A DNA stretch of 64,000 nucleotides from Ascidia mentula (Eukaryota; Chordata; Ascidiacea; Phlebobranchia; Ascidiidae). The notes under the pieces were generated by a model. It was not told where the DNA came from and ran no database searches. It was given only the letters and a program-made list of their open reading frames with translations. This document shows positions 25,184 to 38,000 of the stretch, in pieces. How positions within the stretch are numbered: position 1 is the stretch's first letter; the number at the start of each line of letters is the position of its first letter. The DNA lies in contig OX387197.1 of NCBI GenBank assembly GCA_947561715.1, forward strand, positions 3,663,001 through 3,727,000. The letters run 5' to 3'. The position numbers and the translations under genes were made by a program.

Positions 25184-26825
25184 CTTTCAAAACTAGAGCT
25201 TTCAACATCTACGAAACTGATAGAGATGGAGGAGAGCTACTACATTATGACAGACTGGTAAGATATACCTCACATTTAAAGTGAAAGTAGTTTGAACAAA
25301 CAGACCAGACATAAGACCATCATCTAAAGACCGCCTTCATGTTTTATGAGGGCCAGTGAAGGTATGAAAAAATGGGTGAGCGTGTAACTTCTGTGTGTTT
25401 GCCATTTCTCCAGCCAGACAACGTCAATATTTGGTGCAGTTAGGAAGGGTGATTGACGATTAAAGTCCAAGCTATTATTGGGTGAGTGCGGTACTTTCCG
25501 TTACATCTAAAAACAAAACACAATTCAATGTGAACCTCAGAGCAAACAAAAAAACTCACAAAAGGTTATGATGTATATTATGTATTGTAACAAAAAATAC
25601 ATTACTTTTAGTCATACATGCAACAGTAATTTTTGTGAATTTGCACATCTATTGACATTATTTCTTCTATCTGCAAGTTGCATTAATAAACCTGAGTTCT
25701 CGTCACCTTTTGTGAGAAGTTAAGAAACCATGGATAGTATCCATCTCAATATATGTGGTAAATCTCATTACAGAAAATTTTAAAGCTGTGATGTGTTTTA
25801 TTCCTAAATTAATCCCTTAACTTCCAAGTAAATGCAAAATCATTGTATGTTACACCAAAGCTGCACAAATTAGACCTACTAGATTGAAACAGTGGCCCTG
25901 ACAGCAGTTCATTATAAAAAAAAAACATTATTGGCTGTTTGGTTTATACATCTTCAAATCATTTTATGTCATAAACCTATTACTTACAAACAAGCTTGTT
26001 CATCATCTTGGGAAAATGGGGCAGTGCCTATGCTTCGCCACAAAATTGAACTGCAGTTTATCCATACCACACTTGCTTACCAAACTGGAGGCCAGCTTCA
26101 TTGATATTAAAACCAAAAATCAATCCAAATAATTGTCCAAGTTTAGGTTCACAACAAGCTTGAAAAAAATTATGGCCTGCCGATGCATAACTCATCGTAT
26201 GTGTTCGGGAAATACCTTATCACTATAAAGTGAACATTTTTTGTCAAAAAAATCTGGTTCTGTATTTAGCGCTCAGATATATGTTAAAAAATGGGATACG
26301 GTAACTACACATGAAATATTCATTTCACCCATGTAAATTGCGACCCTGTGATAGTGTAGCAAATGAATTGATGACAAACATTAAAATTCGCAACGACGCC
26401 ATTAAAAAGAAAAAAACAAAACAAATAAACGCTCTGTCAAAAGGGAAATTCCCGCTTGTGCGAGAATAGACAATGTTTCATGCACAAAATAGAATTGTTG
26501 CAATGTTTTTGTTGAAAAGTTATTATTAAATGAAATATTTTTAGAATTGCAAATGTATTTTTTGAAATAAAACTTTCGTGTTATCTGTTATTTACCAGTG
26601 CAAAATATTGTTGATAAAATTGTATCATATCGAGAATATAAAGTGTTTTATGACTTTTACATAAACTGACAAAAATTGGCGACTACGTGCGAAAAGCTTT
26701 TTTTCATCCAAACCTGTGTTTGCGCTGGCAAAATATACGGCCCATATCGTGACCACGTCGCAGCCATAAAACGAAAGTGATCTAGAAGCAAATTGGGAAA
26801 AGCAAACACGACTTTTGTATCGCTA
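25184..26825. other. Upstream region of gene D
   Basis: No gene is seen. It contains the promoter side of gene D and AT-rich DNA. Open frames here lack splice context and coding-like composition. Confidence 0.4.
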
Positions 26826-27080
26826 CGTTTCTGTCGCTTTAATTAAATCTTTGGGAACTCCATTTTCTACATTATCCAACCATTTCCAGATCAACATTTC
26901 ATCGCCAACGCCAAAGTCTCCTTCCTGTGATTCTGTAAGCGATTCGTGTTTCCAAACTGATTGTCTTGTCAGCACGGCAGTCGACGCGTAGGGCAAATCG
27001 TTATCAGCAGTTCCACTGTCTGTTTCCTCTGTTAGTTTCGACGCCGGTGGCATCTTTTCAGGTGGACCAGGTTTCCTGCA
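26826..27080 (-). other. Exon-like open frame, Pro/Glu/Thr-rich, unassigned
   Basis: After a plausible acceptor (CCCTTGCAG near 27080) the frame reads KPGPPEKMPPASKLTEETDS and continues to a stop at about 26826, ending in DEMLIWKWLDNVENG and a basic tail. Its Pro-Pro-x-Ala-Ser flavour resembles exons at 27195-27595, but the phase does not join to them. It may be an alternative last exon of that gene or belong to a transcript not resolved here. Confidence 0.35.
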
Positions 27081-27194
27081 AGGGTTTATCGGCCGCGTCA
27101 CAAGGGTATTGTTTTGTAACAAGCAGGTGATTGTTTCCACGGATGTCATCGGCTTGTTGGCCGTCCGTTTGAACTTCGACGGCCGGGCTGATTG

Positions 27195-28833
27195 TCATAT
27201 GAAGTTGTCTTCAGCTTTTTCGGGCGATGCAGGTCGTGGTTTACCTACGTATAATATGACTATGAAATACCATAGTACGACATGCACGAAGAAGTGAAAT
27301 TTTCATTCAACAAGTCTTCATGAAGAGATATCAGATTTTAAATTTGGCCACGCAAACCTGCTTTTTCAATTACAAATAAAAAAAAAACACTTACCCCACG
27401 CTTCAGAAGGTTTGAAAGTTGGTTTTAAAATCTGCTTGGAAGGCGTGACTGCCCTGTGGATGTGGTTGGGCTTGGCGTTTTCTTGGAAGATTTTTGTTTC
27501 GTTTGCACTGCTTCTGCGAGTGGATGCGATTGCGGGGTCACAACTCTTTGAAACAATTTTGTTGGCTGAAGACGGTCTTGACTTTGGAGGTCGCGCTGCA
27601 AAATCATGCGTGTAATGCAACAAGCGTCTGATGCAGGATGTGTAACCTATGACACTATTCTAAAACTTGAAGCAATATCTCCCCAAATATCTATGGCACC
27701 GCGGTCGATATAAAATTGAAGGCGACAAGGAAGGCCAAAGTTTTTATAGCCTAATTCAATCATAGTTTCTTGCCTCTGTGGTTTTACATGATATCAACTT
27801 CTTCCAATTTCCAATGAAGTTTTTACATTTTAATACACTGGAACTATTAGAGGTTGATATACTCCGAGGTTCAATTGTAACTTTTTTTACGTTTTTTCGA
27901 AGTTGTGACGCGTTCGTAGCAAGTGCCGTGAAGCAGTTCGTCCGCCGCCACGTCGGAAGCAAGGTTAAGCGTGAGCGACACCCTGCGGATGGTGGGCATA
28001 GACCTTCTTGACGTCGTGGTGGCGTAGGTGCGCGCAGTGCTGGGTCGACTATCGGCGACGCAGCGGTGGTGACGTTTCCACACTTGGGCTGCTCTGTGAG
28101 CCTCGCAAGCCCCATCCGACGCCGACTTCGGTCGAGTTCTGTTAAGAATTTTTTGGTTGGGTTAAGTAATCAAAGATTTAATGGAAAAATTGGTGAAAAA
28201 GATTAAATCATACAGTCTCCAGTTTTTAATAGTTTCTGGTGCACCTTCAGTGACAGCCACAAGAAGCGGGTAAGTTGAATTAACCTTTGCCGAAAGCCGT
28301 AAGTTTCCCTCGATTCGACAACTGCACAGGTACATTTAAAGTATGCGTTTGTTTTGTTAGGTTAAAGATGAGAGAATATATAAAGTGTTCAATAAGACGC
28401 TGACGTAAACTGGTTTCCCATTTGCTATTTAGTTTACTAAAGAAAAATAAACATGTGGAGTATCATTCATAACGCAAATTTACAAATAATAACATCTCAA
28501 TCTGAAATATTTTTTGAAACTCACGAATTCAAATAAGTTATCATTGATACGAACTCACGGGTATCTATGCAAAATTGCCTGAGTTCCATAGGCAGCAATC
28601 ACCACATTGCGCTCATGATGACAAGCTGCTACAGAAGGCGTCGTCCCAACATCAGCGTTCATTAGAGTGGTCAGGAAGTTGTGGTTTAACCTCGACCCGA
28701 GAGTCTGGCCCCGGAATCCCGCTCTCTGCCATCTTGCCCTTGCTAGAAGCTGCTGACGAGCTGCCAATGCACGAGGCTGGACCACTCTACTACATGGTGC
28801 TGTATTGAGAAGTTGGGCGTCAGTGCATTCACC
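27195..28833 (-). CDS. Gene N, Arg/Pro/Ser-rich protein, tentative model
   Basis: Four exon candidates join in phase: about 28833-28559, 28138-27891, 27595-27395, 27244-27195. They are distinctly GC-richer than the flanks and use good GTGAGT/GTAAGT donors except the second (GTAAAA). Repeated RPKSA/RPSSA-like peptides occur in several exons (TRPKSASDG, RPPKSRPSSANK, KPRPASPEK). No catalytic domain, signal peptide or membrane helix is seen; such low-complexity basic sequence is common in cytoskeletal or ciliary proteins, but that is only a guess. The start is unresolved: the first exon is open from about 28847, and an ATG at 28662 is one possibility. The end in exon 4 is also uncertain. Confidence 0.4.
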
Positions 28834-30418
28834 TAATGATGGAGTGGTTTAGATTCTGACTTCTGCACTTTTGCATTTTCACCGCTTTATGTTACCTGGG
28901 CTCTCTAATAATTTTTCTCTACCCATTGTGTGGTATATATTATGCAGTAAATATTGTTTAGGTCTATATAACTTGCTATAAATGTAATTTAAAATTGAGA
29001 TATATATTGGTTTCAATGCCATATATCTAGTTCCAATTTAGTGAAGTTGCCGCTCCAAATAGTTACAGCGTGCTAAGGAATTATAAATAAGTCACGGAAA
29101 TTGTTGAATTATAGATTTCGGTTCTCGTATATGGGGCAAAATGAAACGGGACACAAAATACAATAACGGTATTTAAATGCAACTACGCAGTCACATTGCT
29201 TTGGTTTTCCAGAACCTTTGATCTTCAAGGAGAGAAGAATAAATTTATGGGTTATTTTATTTGCCGAACAGCAAGCAAACACATTTTTACTTTCTCACCC
29301 TTCTGTAATCCAAACGTTGGCATCAGTTCATTTTCACGTTAACATCAAATTTAGAAAATAAATTAACATCTGATAAAGCAAATAAATGCGCTATGTTATG
29401 TGGGCTACAGGCTACATATACATAAAAATGCAGCGTCCGTATCTTGGCGTATTTCGTTGACCTGACGTGCAAGTTGCAGTACGGCATTGGTGCTAACATG
29501 CAGTCACACGAAAACAGATGCAAGTTAAAAAGTTTTAAACGTTAAGAACTTCAACGACTTCCTGACACAGCCCTTACATGCTGGCACAGCTGCAACACTC
29601 ACAAATCATCCACGAACCGTTACTATGAATGTTGCAGCAAGAAAGTCCAATCATCAATCAATCAACAATCCTAAATCAACTCCACTTGACGACTTAATTT
29701 CGAGCACCCGAGGTAATTGATTAACGACTGCGCAGCTGCCCTCCCTTTTTCACTGTTTCGCTTTAGTTTCAGCTTTCCTTCGACAGCCTTTGCCAGAACT
29801 GGAGTAGAGGGCCAATATCAAACTTTCGCCCGCTACTCAATGCCGTCAAGCACCGTCTCAAGTGCTCTAAACCAATCCGGGCACCGCTTACGGTCACGTG
29901 GTATCGAGGGCATGTACTTGCAACCTCAATAACATGGAAAGTGGGAATGATGTTTACGTTAAACTTTAAGGCTTTATTTCCTGACGACTTGTTAATAAAC
30001 ACATCAGCTCGTTTTGCAATTGTTTATGTTCGCTTAAATTTAGGTGGATCGTTCGTTTTATTCAACAGTTTTATTCCGCATTGCAAAGCTTGTTATTATG
30101 AGATGTTTGCTTTGCATCCTTAGACGCACGTTGTTGGAATTTTTGTGGTGTTGTTTATTACCGAATGTAGCCAACGAGATTACATCCTTTGGAATTGCTC
30201 CAACACAGTTTCTAACACGTTTTATTTGCCCGGGTCTTGCAAAACATACGACATGTACAAGGAAAGATATCATTGCAGGAGCTGAAGTGAAGTTGACTTC
30301 TATTGGCAAAAATTATATTTTTCCGCTTTGTTTCTTGCACACAAGCTCCAAACACTTTAACCTCAACTTTTTTACTGCTGGCTTTACATAAACGCACAAT
30401 TCAAATGGAAAGTTTATG
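28834..30418. other. Intergenic between gene N and the reductase
   Basis: No supported gene. A GC-richer patch at 29700-29930 is open on both strands but has neither splice context nor a recognisable product. Confidence 0.4.
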
Positions 30419-30424
30419 TTTATT
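30419..30424 (-). terminator. Candidate polyadenylation signal of the reductase
   Basis: AATAAA on the minus strand, about 50 bases past the stop codon at 30475. Confidence 0.55.
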
Positions 30425-30474
30425 TACGCAACATGACGTAATGAGACCAGCTGGAGACATCTGGAAGTAGCAAA

Positions 30475-33400
30475 CTATTCCGAATAGTTTTCAGCGAACG
30501 GCCAATATTTGAAATAATTCACCCTAAAAAATACATGGTTGCATGATATGACTACGCCTACCGAATAAGCAAAAACATAATGCCTTTTTTTTCCAAAATG
30601 AGTAGTTGACCACTGATAGTCCCGAAAACGATACATACTTTTAACTTTACCAATGACTTGTGTCAGTTTTAAAATTCTTATTAGCTTTACAATGTGTGCC
30701 TTTTTTGTTTTGTGCGTAGCTATATGCAGGAGAGGCAGTCGAAAAAATATGTGTTATAAACTCTGGAAACTTCGACTCACGAATCCATGCCGCATGCTCT
30801 CCAATTTTTGTTCACCCCAGCTATTGTCTTCATGTCCTCGTCCGATAATTTAAAATCAAACACCTGCAAAATAAGTTCGTATCGAGTTGAATCAAAAACT
30901 CCTTGCCGACAGTGGGCATTGCGACAATGCTGAATTACGTTGAGAAACGGTAATACATAAATCGTAAACCATCTATTTTGCTGGGTTTAAACTACTGGTG
31001 ATAAATTTGAAATATTTCAATCAAAAACCACGTTCTTGTTGTTGGAGTATGTTTTAGAAACTCCAAGGAGAGATAATTCCGGTACTCTGCGGGAAACTTT
31101 ATATTCCCACTCAATTTATTGTTTAAGTAATAGGCGAGCAAACAACCCGCCCCGTTGCTCTGTTTGCTTGCCATGATTTAGCAACGTATATCCGATGTTT
31201 ACATAGATAAAATATATGCAGACTCGACAACTCCGCCTTGCCAAGACTACGTCTTATCTTTCCTGGTGTTTACCTGAGCGTTTTCCTTGATTCTCGCAGC
31301 TTTTATGCTTTTAGGTATCACAATCACTTTGCGCTGGACCTGGAATCTCAACATGATTTGCGCCACCGATTTTCCGTATTTTTTGGCCACGGTATTCAGT
31401 GTGGGATCCTCCATCACAACTGGCTCTTCCGGTTTGCCCCTAATAAATGGAAAAAAATATCTTTCTTACGATTAAGGTTGAAAATGGGACACATTGGCTT
31501 TCCTAAATTCACTTGATAATAGTTGGGGTGACATTTTTTCTCTGTATTGGTTCTAGTGCTCGCAGCAAACCAACTAAATTTGCACAAATTTCTGCAAACA
31601 CACATTTAAGTTTGTTGTTTTGCTAGGTTTGCAGTTATTTCTAATTGTATGAGAAGCGGGACGTGTCTCGGAAAGATTGTTGAAAAGCTATCGAGATACT
31701 GGGTTTTTATAAAAAACCCTATCAAAAGATTCTGTAACACTTTGCATGAAACGCACAAATTCCTACCAAGGACGTTGCGGTGAGCCAAGTGGACTATAGG
31801 CAGTGATCTCGATTCCTTTTGACTTGCAAAACGACACCATTTCATCCTCCTGAAGGTAGGGGTGGCATTCAATCTGATGAACTGTCGGTACAACCGAACC
31901 TTCCTTTATGATTCGGTTGATTTGAAACTGGTTGAAGTTGGAGAGGCCGATGTTCTTTGCAAGGCCTTCTTTGTAAACAGCCTCCATTGCCTTTATGCGA
32001 CAAAATCAAACGCAGTGTTTAAACGCAGGTAGCTCACGTGCGTGTGTTATAGAATTTGACCTTCAAAATGTAAATTTCGAAGTAGGAGATAAAACAATAC
32101 AGCATGAAAGAAACATGATTTTTTTCTTTTTGAGGTCGTGCTCGTTTCAGGTTTCAGACAAATATAGATATTTACATTACAAGGTAAGGCCCGATAATGA
32201 TGTAAATTGTAGCTTACGCTGCTCCATGACCACGTTATGTTTTATAGTATACACGTTTCCTGCACGGTTGTACGAAACTAAACGTAAAATGGGGTAATTG
32301 ATTGCTTTTTACATAGACAACACGCAGGGCAACAGCTGTATTACATACACAGGTTGTTATGATAAACCTACCTGTGAGGTAACAATATTTTTACATAAAA
32401 CTTTAAATGAAAACAACGTAGTTTTACCTTCCACGCGTCCATGTAATCAACTTCGTCGAACACGAAGTTGCCCTTGTCGTCTTTTGGCAAAATTTCTTTG
32501 TTTCTGTTCTGTTGTCAAAAACATGGATGTTTTAATACCATTACCAATCAAATAGGCATTTCAATGGTCTAAACAACCATACAACTGCGTAAAATCTGGT
32601 TAATATTTTAGTTTATTTAATTCTTTTTGACCCACCCAGTACAAATATGCGTATAGTATTAGTGTACTGCATGGACGTATTCTAAGCATTAAGGAAAATA
32701 ACCCTGAATACACTTACCGGTACAGACCATGGCCAGTGCATGAGGTAAAGATCCACGTAATCAGTCTTGAGAAAGCCCAAAGTTTCTTTTAGGGACTCTC
32801 TGACTTCACTTGGTTTGTGGAAGGCGCTCCACAACTAAAATATTAAATGTCTTGGATTACCTTTGTCTCATAATTCCAAACATGCAAGAGGTTGTATAGG
32901 TTTAGATTACCTTGCAAAGTAGTGAAATTCACAACAGTAAAATAAGTTACTGTCTAAATAAACAACATTTTAAAGAAAACCTTGATTGAACGTATAACTA
33001 AAAACGATTTTCAATCATTTTCTTATCTAAACAAAATGTACATTCTGAGAGTCTTAAACACACGCAATAAACACTTGATACAAACACAAATTACCTTGCT
33101 TGTAATAAAAATGTCTTCTCTCTTAATTTTTCCTTCTTTTATTTTCGCTTGAAGTGCGTTTCCGATTCCCTCCTCGTTTTGATAAACCCAGGCCCCGTCA
33201 ATATGTCGGTAACCGACGTCAATCGCAGTTTCAACGCACGCTTGAAGGTCTTCTTTGGGTGCCTGAAAAAACAGACGCCGAAAGTGACAAAAAAGTGATC
33301 AAAAAGTTCCTCAACTCCTTCATGACAAAAGTAGAGACGCACAAAACATGGCAGTACTACTCAGTAATAATACTTGTAATACCCTACTAACAAACGATTG

Positions 33401-33934
33401 AGCAACGGTCATTCATTTATTAAATCGAAAATGCGTTTACAAATCGTTTAACCATTATACAGACGTTACACAACCGTTTTTGAAAACATTACAGCGTTAG
33501 TCCTTTGCCTTTCCCAACGCTAGAACTCTTCCATATATGCAGACAGACCCGCACCCGTTTTAATGCCAGGTAAACCTTAAAAGTCTGCCACAACACTTTT
33601 TGCCAAATAAGCGTGTAATGACCTGTCACGGTGGATAACCGGTGAAATGGCAGTAAGTAAAAACCAACGTTTTCTTGTGCCATCAGAAGGTAGGATTCTT
33701 TAAAATTACAAGCATAATGTTGCCATATTGAAGTTTGCAAGCAAGTGAGTTATGGGACAGATATGTCGTCACTGCATTACATATTCGTCTTTAAGCTCCT
33801 TCGCAAAACATGCTTCTGTTATATCTGCCAAAATGTAAAAAGCACATAAAGGTATTTCTCACCTGCCAAGTTCCAAAACCCAGCAGAGGCATTTTCGATC
33901 CAGTGTTCAAAGTTACACTCTCTGTCAAAGCCAT
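30475..33934 (-). CDS. Aldo-keto reductase, AKR1-type, 319 aa
   Basis: Eight exons fit in phase: 33934-33863, 33262-33095, 32834-32718, 32508-32428, 31990-31767, 31439-31274, 30863-30781, 30523-30475. The product has the usual AKR1 length and order: N-terminal LGFGTWQ, then GYRHIDGAWVYQNE with Asp46 and Tyr51, ITSKLW with Lys80, LMHWP with His113: the complete catalytic tetrad. Further marks are GLSNFN, QIECHPYLQE, AYSPLG, the NADP(H)-binding VIPKS and a C-terminal DFKLSDEDM...NWR segment. The family consists of cytosolic (beta/alpha)8 barrels that use NADPH to reduce aldehydes and ketones. Substrate loops are short and do not tell the subfamily; an alcohol-dehydrogenase(NADP+)-like or AKR1E-like enzyme is likely. 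It stands alone, unrelated to its neighbours. Confidence 0.93.
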
Positions 33935-34996
33935 TTCGTCTTAAATATATTTCCAGTGTTCAAAGTTACACTGAAATATAATGTTACCGTTTGATTGCCC
34001 TTCACTGTGTATTGGTGCGACCAGATTTATTGTGTAACTTGTTAAGCGAGTTTTAATGAGCCACCCAATTACCCTCAATTTGTCACGGAATTATTGCATT
34101 AGCGAACGACCTGCCAATGTTGGTTATGATAAAACCCATAGCGTGTTTCGTGACACGTTTTACCTATTTAAATGACTGTATTAGTTCCGTTTCAGCAATG
34201 CAATGCATTTCAAAACACGACTGTCTAGCATGTAAGATTGGTCAGTCAGAAGTTAAACAGCTTGATCACGAGCTGCACACATCACTCATTTATCAACTGT
34301 TAAATCGCAGCGCAATTAAGAACAACTTTTTGCTGTATCACAGCCCAACTATTTTAACATCCTGTATAAACAAGTTGTACACAAAAGAAAGTGGCGCGGT
34401 TAAAACTGACAGGACTGCAGCACTTTTGCGCAAAGCAAAGTCTGTCACACGCACACGAGACACAACTCCCATACACGTGCTATAACACAGGTATTACATG
34501 CCAACGTGTTTGTTCGGCTTCGATAATCATTAACCTCCCTCCATCTAGCGAATGTTTACACAAGCGATATCCAAAAATAGCCATACATGGAGGTTATCTC
34601 CTGCCTGCACGCTGCAAATCTTATCTGAAAAAAGTTTTTTTCGCTTCTAAGCCTGCACCGATCGCTTGACAATAATGGAACACAATGGAGTTACAAATAT
34701 TAATAATAAGCGGTTCAGTGCCACTAGTAACACCACCATTACCTGCATTTAACAAGGAATTTTAATCCTCTAGCAAAAAATGTGTTGAGTTGCAGGCGGA
34801 GAATTTTAAGTACAAATGTAGTTTTGGGCAACGTGCCCAAACTCGGATTATGACGTCAGCATTTTCAACAAGGTTTTTATTTGATTTCCATTACATTCGT
34901 ATTAGGTTATGCGACAGTATGGAAATAAAAATATTATGTTGTTTCAGGGACAAAACATTAAAAATGCTTCTTGAGTGCAAATCGCAATAGAACAAA
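33935..34996. other. Upstream region of the reductase
   Basis: Probably holds the reductase promoter. The 20-base CCAGTGTTCAAAGTTACACT occurs at 33900-33919 (inside exon 1) and again at 33953-33972 upstream. A 122-codon plus-strand frame at 34117-34485 has no supporting features. Confidence 0.4.
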
Positions 34997-35002
34997 TTTA
35001 TT
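34997..35002 (-). terminator. Candidate polyadenylation signal of gene M
   Basis: AATAAA on the minus strand, about 60 bases beyond the stop codon at 35058. Confidence 0.55.
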
Positions 35003-35057
35003 AATTCGAAAAAAACGCCCATCGTGCAAGAAAGAATTTCCGGAAATACTGACAAGG

Positions 35058-38000
35058 TCACTTGTAAGTCCACTTGCGCTGTATCGGCAACCGGTGGAAT
35101 TTCCTCATATACTCGGTCAGGTAAGTGGAGTTGGTCCGCCTGTCAGGATAATACATTGCAATGAAGGGGTCGGAAGGCGCCGCATCGCCACCTGCCGGCT
35201 GCTTTGATGACTTTTCGTTCGCCTCTAGGTTTTCTGTAGTAAAATACAAACTCTCAGTGACTTGTGATGGGAAGAGGGCAATACACATTTTTCAAGCTTT
35301 ATGTTCATTTAGCAATACTAAAGGTTCTTTTCTTGAAATAAATTATTTTCCGACGCCACTTATTGTGCGTAACACGTTTTTTCGCAATTTATTTTATAAA
35401 CACATGTTATACTGAATATTTTTATTTGAAGAGGAACTGATGACGTTTTAGCGAAAACATGCTTTCTTGAAAAAAAATGCGTTTAGACAGGCCCTCGTTT
35501 ATTGTAAATTAAGGTACATTTAGTCAATTTTTGTAGGGCGTTGTTTTGTTTATGTAGGGCATAGATCCACTGACAACTTAGATTGGTGTTGGGATCGTGG
35601 CACTAAAAGTCTTGTACAAAGTTTACCAGGATTTTACGATTGTTTAGTTAATAGTTATGGTTTAGGTAATATTTTGCACAAAAAAAACTGATTTAAATCA
35701 AGCCAGTTTCATATTATTTTCGAAAAATAAACTGCGTTTAGACACAACGTATTTTTTCTTCTGCGTTTAAACGTGAAGTTTCCACTTGTGTTTCACGCAC
35801 AGCAAGTTTCGTATACAGTGTAAACATTGTACACAAGAAAAACATGTGACGCTAAAACACATTGTAAACATAGTAATTTAAAGTACGTTAAGTCGTACCG
35901 TCCTGTTTGCCGCTCACTCGTATCTTGTAAGCGGGACTTGCTCGGGTTTTTTCATTTCTCTGTTTTTCACTTTCACGTTTGCTGGTCGCCTCCGAACTCA
36001 ACTTCCAATCTTCGTTCTTGTTCAGTGGAAGATTCCAATGCCCGCTGCACAAAAACCCGCACAATGTTAGCCATAAAGGTGGTGTGAAACATGAAGAAAT
36101 ACACAGCAGGAATGCATTCAGCTTGAAGTTTTGACATCACTGCGTGATAATTAATGCTTGAGAATTTCAGGACTTTTTCCTACAGCGATAAAAGTGATGA
36201 GCAACATGAAAAAATACACAGTAAAGCATTCAGGTTAAAGGTTAAATACTTTTTCCAACATAGATTGCAAAGCTTAAGGACAATCTCGTCCGCCAAATTG
36301 TGGACCAGATTAGACCGGTTTTGTTACCGAACATCGAGACCACAATACAAAAATAAAGTGAGGAAAATTAATACTGTTACCAAACCTTCCGATTGAAACC
36401 ATTGTTTTGTTTCCCCATATCGGTGTTTCGGGTTTGTTAACTGGCCATGGTTTGAACGCACTCGACGAGGTGTAAGTTTCAAGCTTGGGCTTTCCGTCCA
36501 CACCGAAAAGCGATTCAAACTCCAATTCTTCCATTTTCGATGCCTCCTCGAGCTTCCTGAAAGCAGGAGAATTTTCCTTGGTGATGATATTGGGCCAAAT
36601 AGTGGACGCATGAGCTTATCTCTTGACAAATTTCGCGTGTATACGTGGTAAACGAAGTTGATCTGTTCGCCAGTAAATTGATGTTTTTCCACAAGTCAAT
36701 ACACATCAACAGTATCCCTGCCTATTTGGATCATCGCAAGAGGCAAAACCCCTAACGATGGGGTGTATTGGTTTTTGCAAAAGGCAACAACGTAGAAATC
36801 GTAATCGCAACTTTTATCAAAAGCATGCGCATAGAAATCGTAAACCTAACCATACTTTTCTTTTTCCAACTGCGCCGCGTTTTCGGGTGCGGGATCCTTC
36901 TCCTCCTCTCTTTCTTCTTCCTCTTCTTGTCTTTCCTCTGTCTCTTCTTCCTCTTTTCTTGCTGAAACAGCAGTCGGACCTAAATGTCTTATATCTTTTT
37001 TAATACGTTTGGGAGTTTTAGTGTCTTTTAAACTTTTCCTTCTTTTTTTAAAATTGACTTCAAACAAAACGAGAGTTAAATGTAGAACTGTGTTCTTCCG
37101 TACATAAAAAACGAATTTCTAATAATCATAAACAGCATACTTTTTGAAGTAGATTCGTCGCTTATATCTTCTGGTTTGTAATTTTCGCTTGTTTTAACTT
37201 TGGGCGTTGATTCCCTGCTCTCTTCGCCTTTTTGCACTGACCAGTATTTGTAGTCGGTCGAGTAACTCGTTTCCCAGTCTTTGAACGGGCGAGATCTACC
37301 GGTAGAGGACCTACGTAAAATATAACTGATGTTATATCTTTGATAGGTAAACGTTGGGGCTTTCGTTGTTTAGTAATACTTTTTTACAATAAAATGAGGT
37401 CAAAACTACCATAAAAATGGTACTTTCGTGGTGCTATGGTGTTCGAGGGTGAAGTAATGAAAATATACCCTTGAATTTGAACGCAATACCTCATCGCAGC
37501 CTGTCGAAACATTTTAAGGTCTTCGTCGTTGAGTTTAGTGGGACAGCGAGAGGCTCGGCCTGGACCTGTGGCGGATATAACAACACATTATACGATGCTA
37601 AAATAGTTCCATTACTGCTAGCAATAAATTTCATACATTGGTTTGGGTTGATTTGGGATAGAATGTACAACACGAAAAATACCCTATTTGATCTTATTAT
37701 ATATTTTTACTCGACCATTACTTTGCCAGACGAATGGTATATTCTGCACATACATATTAACTATTATTCTTCAATTTGTCGTATACGTCTCTGGTCTATA
37801 CCTATAATGCTTGCTGGTGCACTGCTTTTGTATGAGACTGACTAGTAAATGACCTTAGTAGCACGAGCTTTCGCGAGCTTGATCTCGCTTTTTCAGGTGC
37901 AGCAAATAGCGTGTCAAAAAATGCGGTAACGGCGCTAAAAACAAGAAGAAAACAGGAAAAACTTACTTACAAAGCACAGCAAGCATTATAGGCACGGTAC

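Noticed and set aside
29717-30002. GC-richer open frames on both strands
   Set aside because: No start context, splice sites or repeat of any known motif; could not be supported as a gene.
34117-34485. Plus-strand frame of 122 codons upstream of the reductase
   Set aside because: AT-rich composition, no splice context, no recognisable domain.
36900-36960. Pyrimidine-rich simple repeat
   Set aside because: It is the antisense of the Glu-rich coding run in gene M exon 7, not an independent microsatellite.
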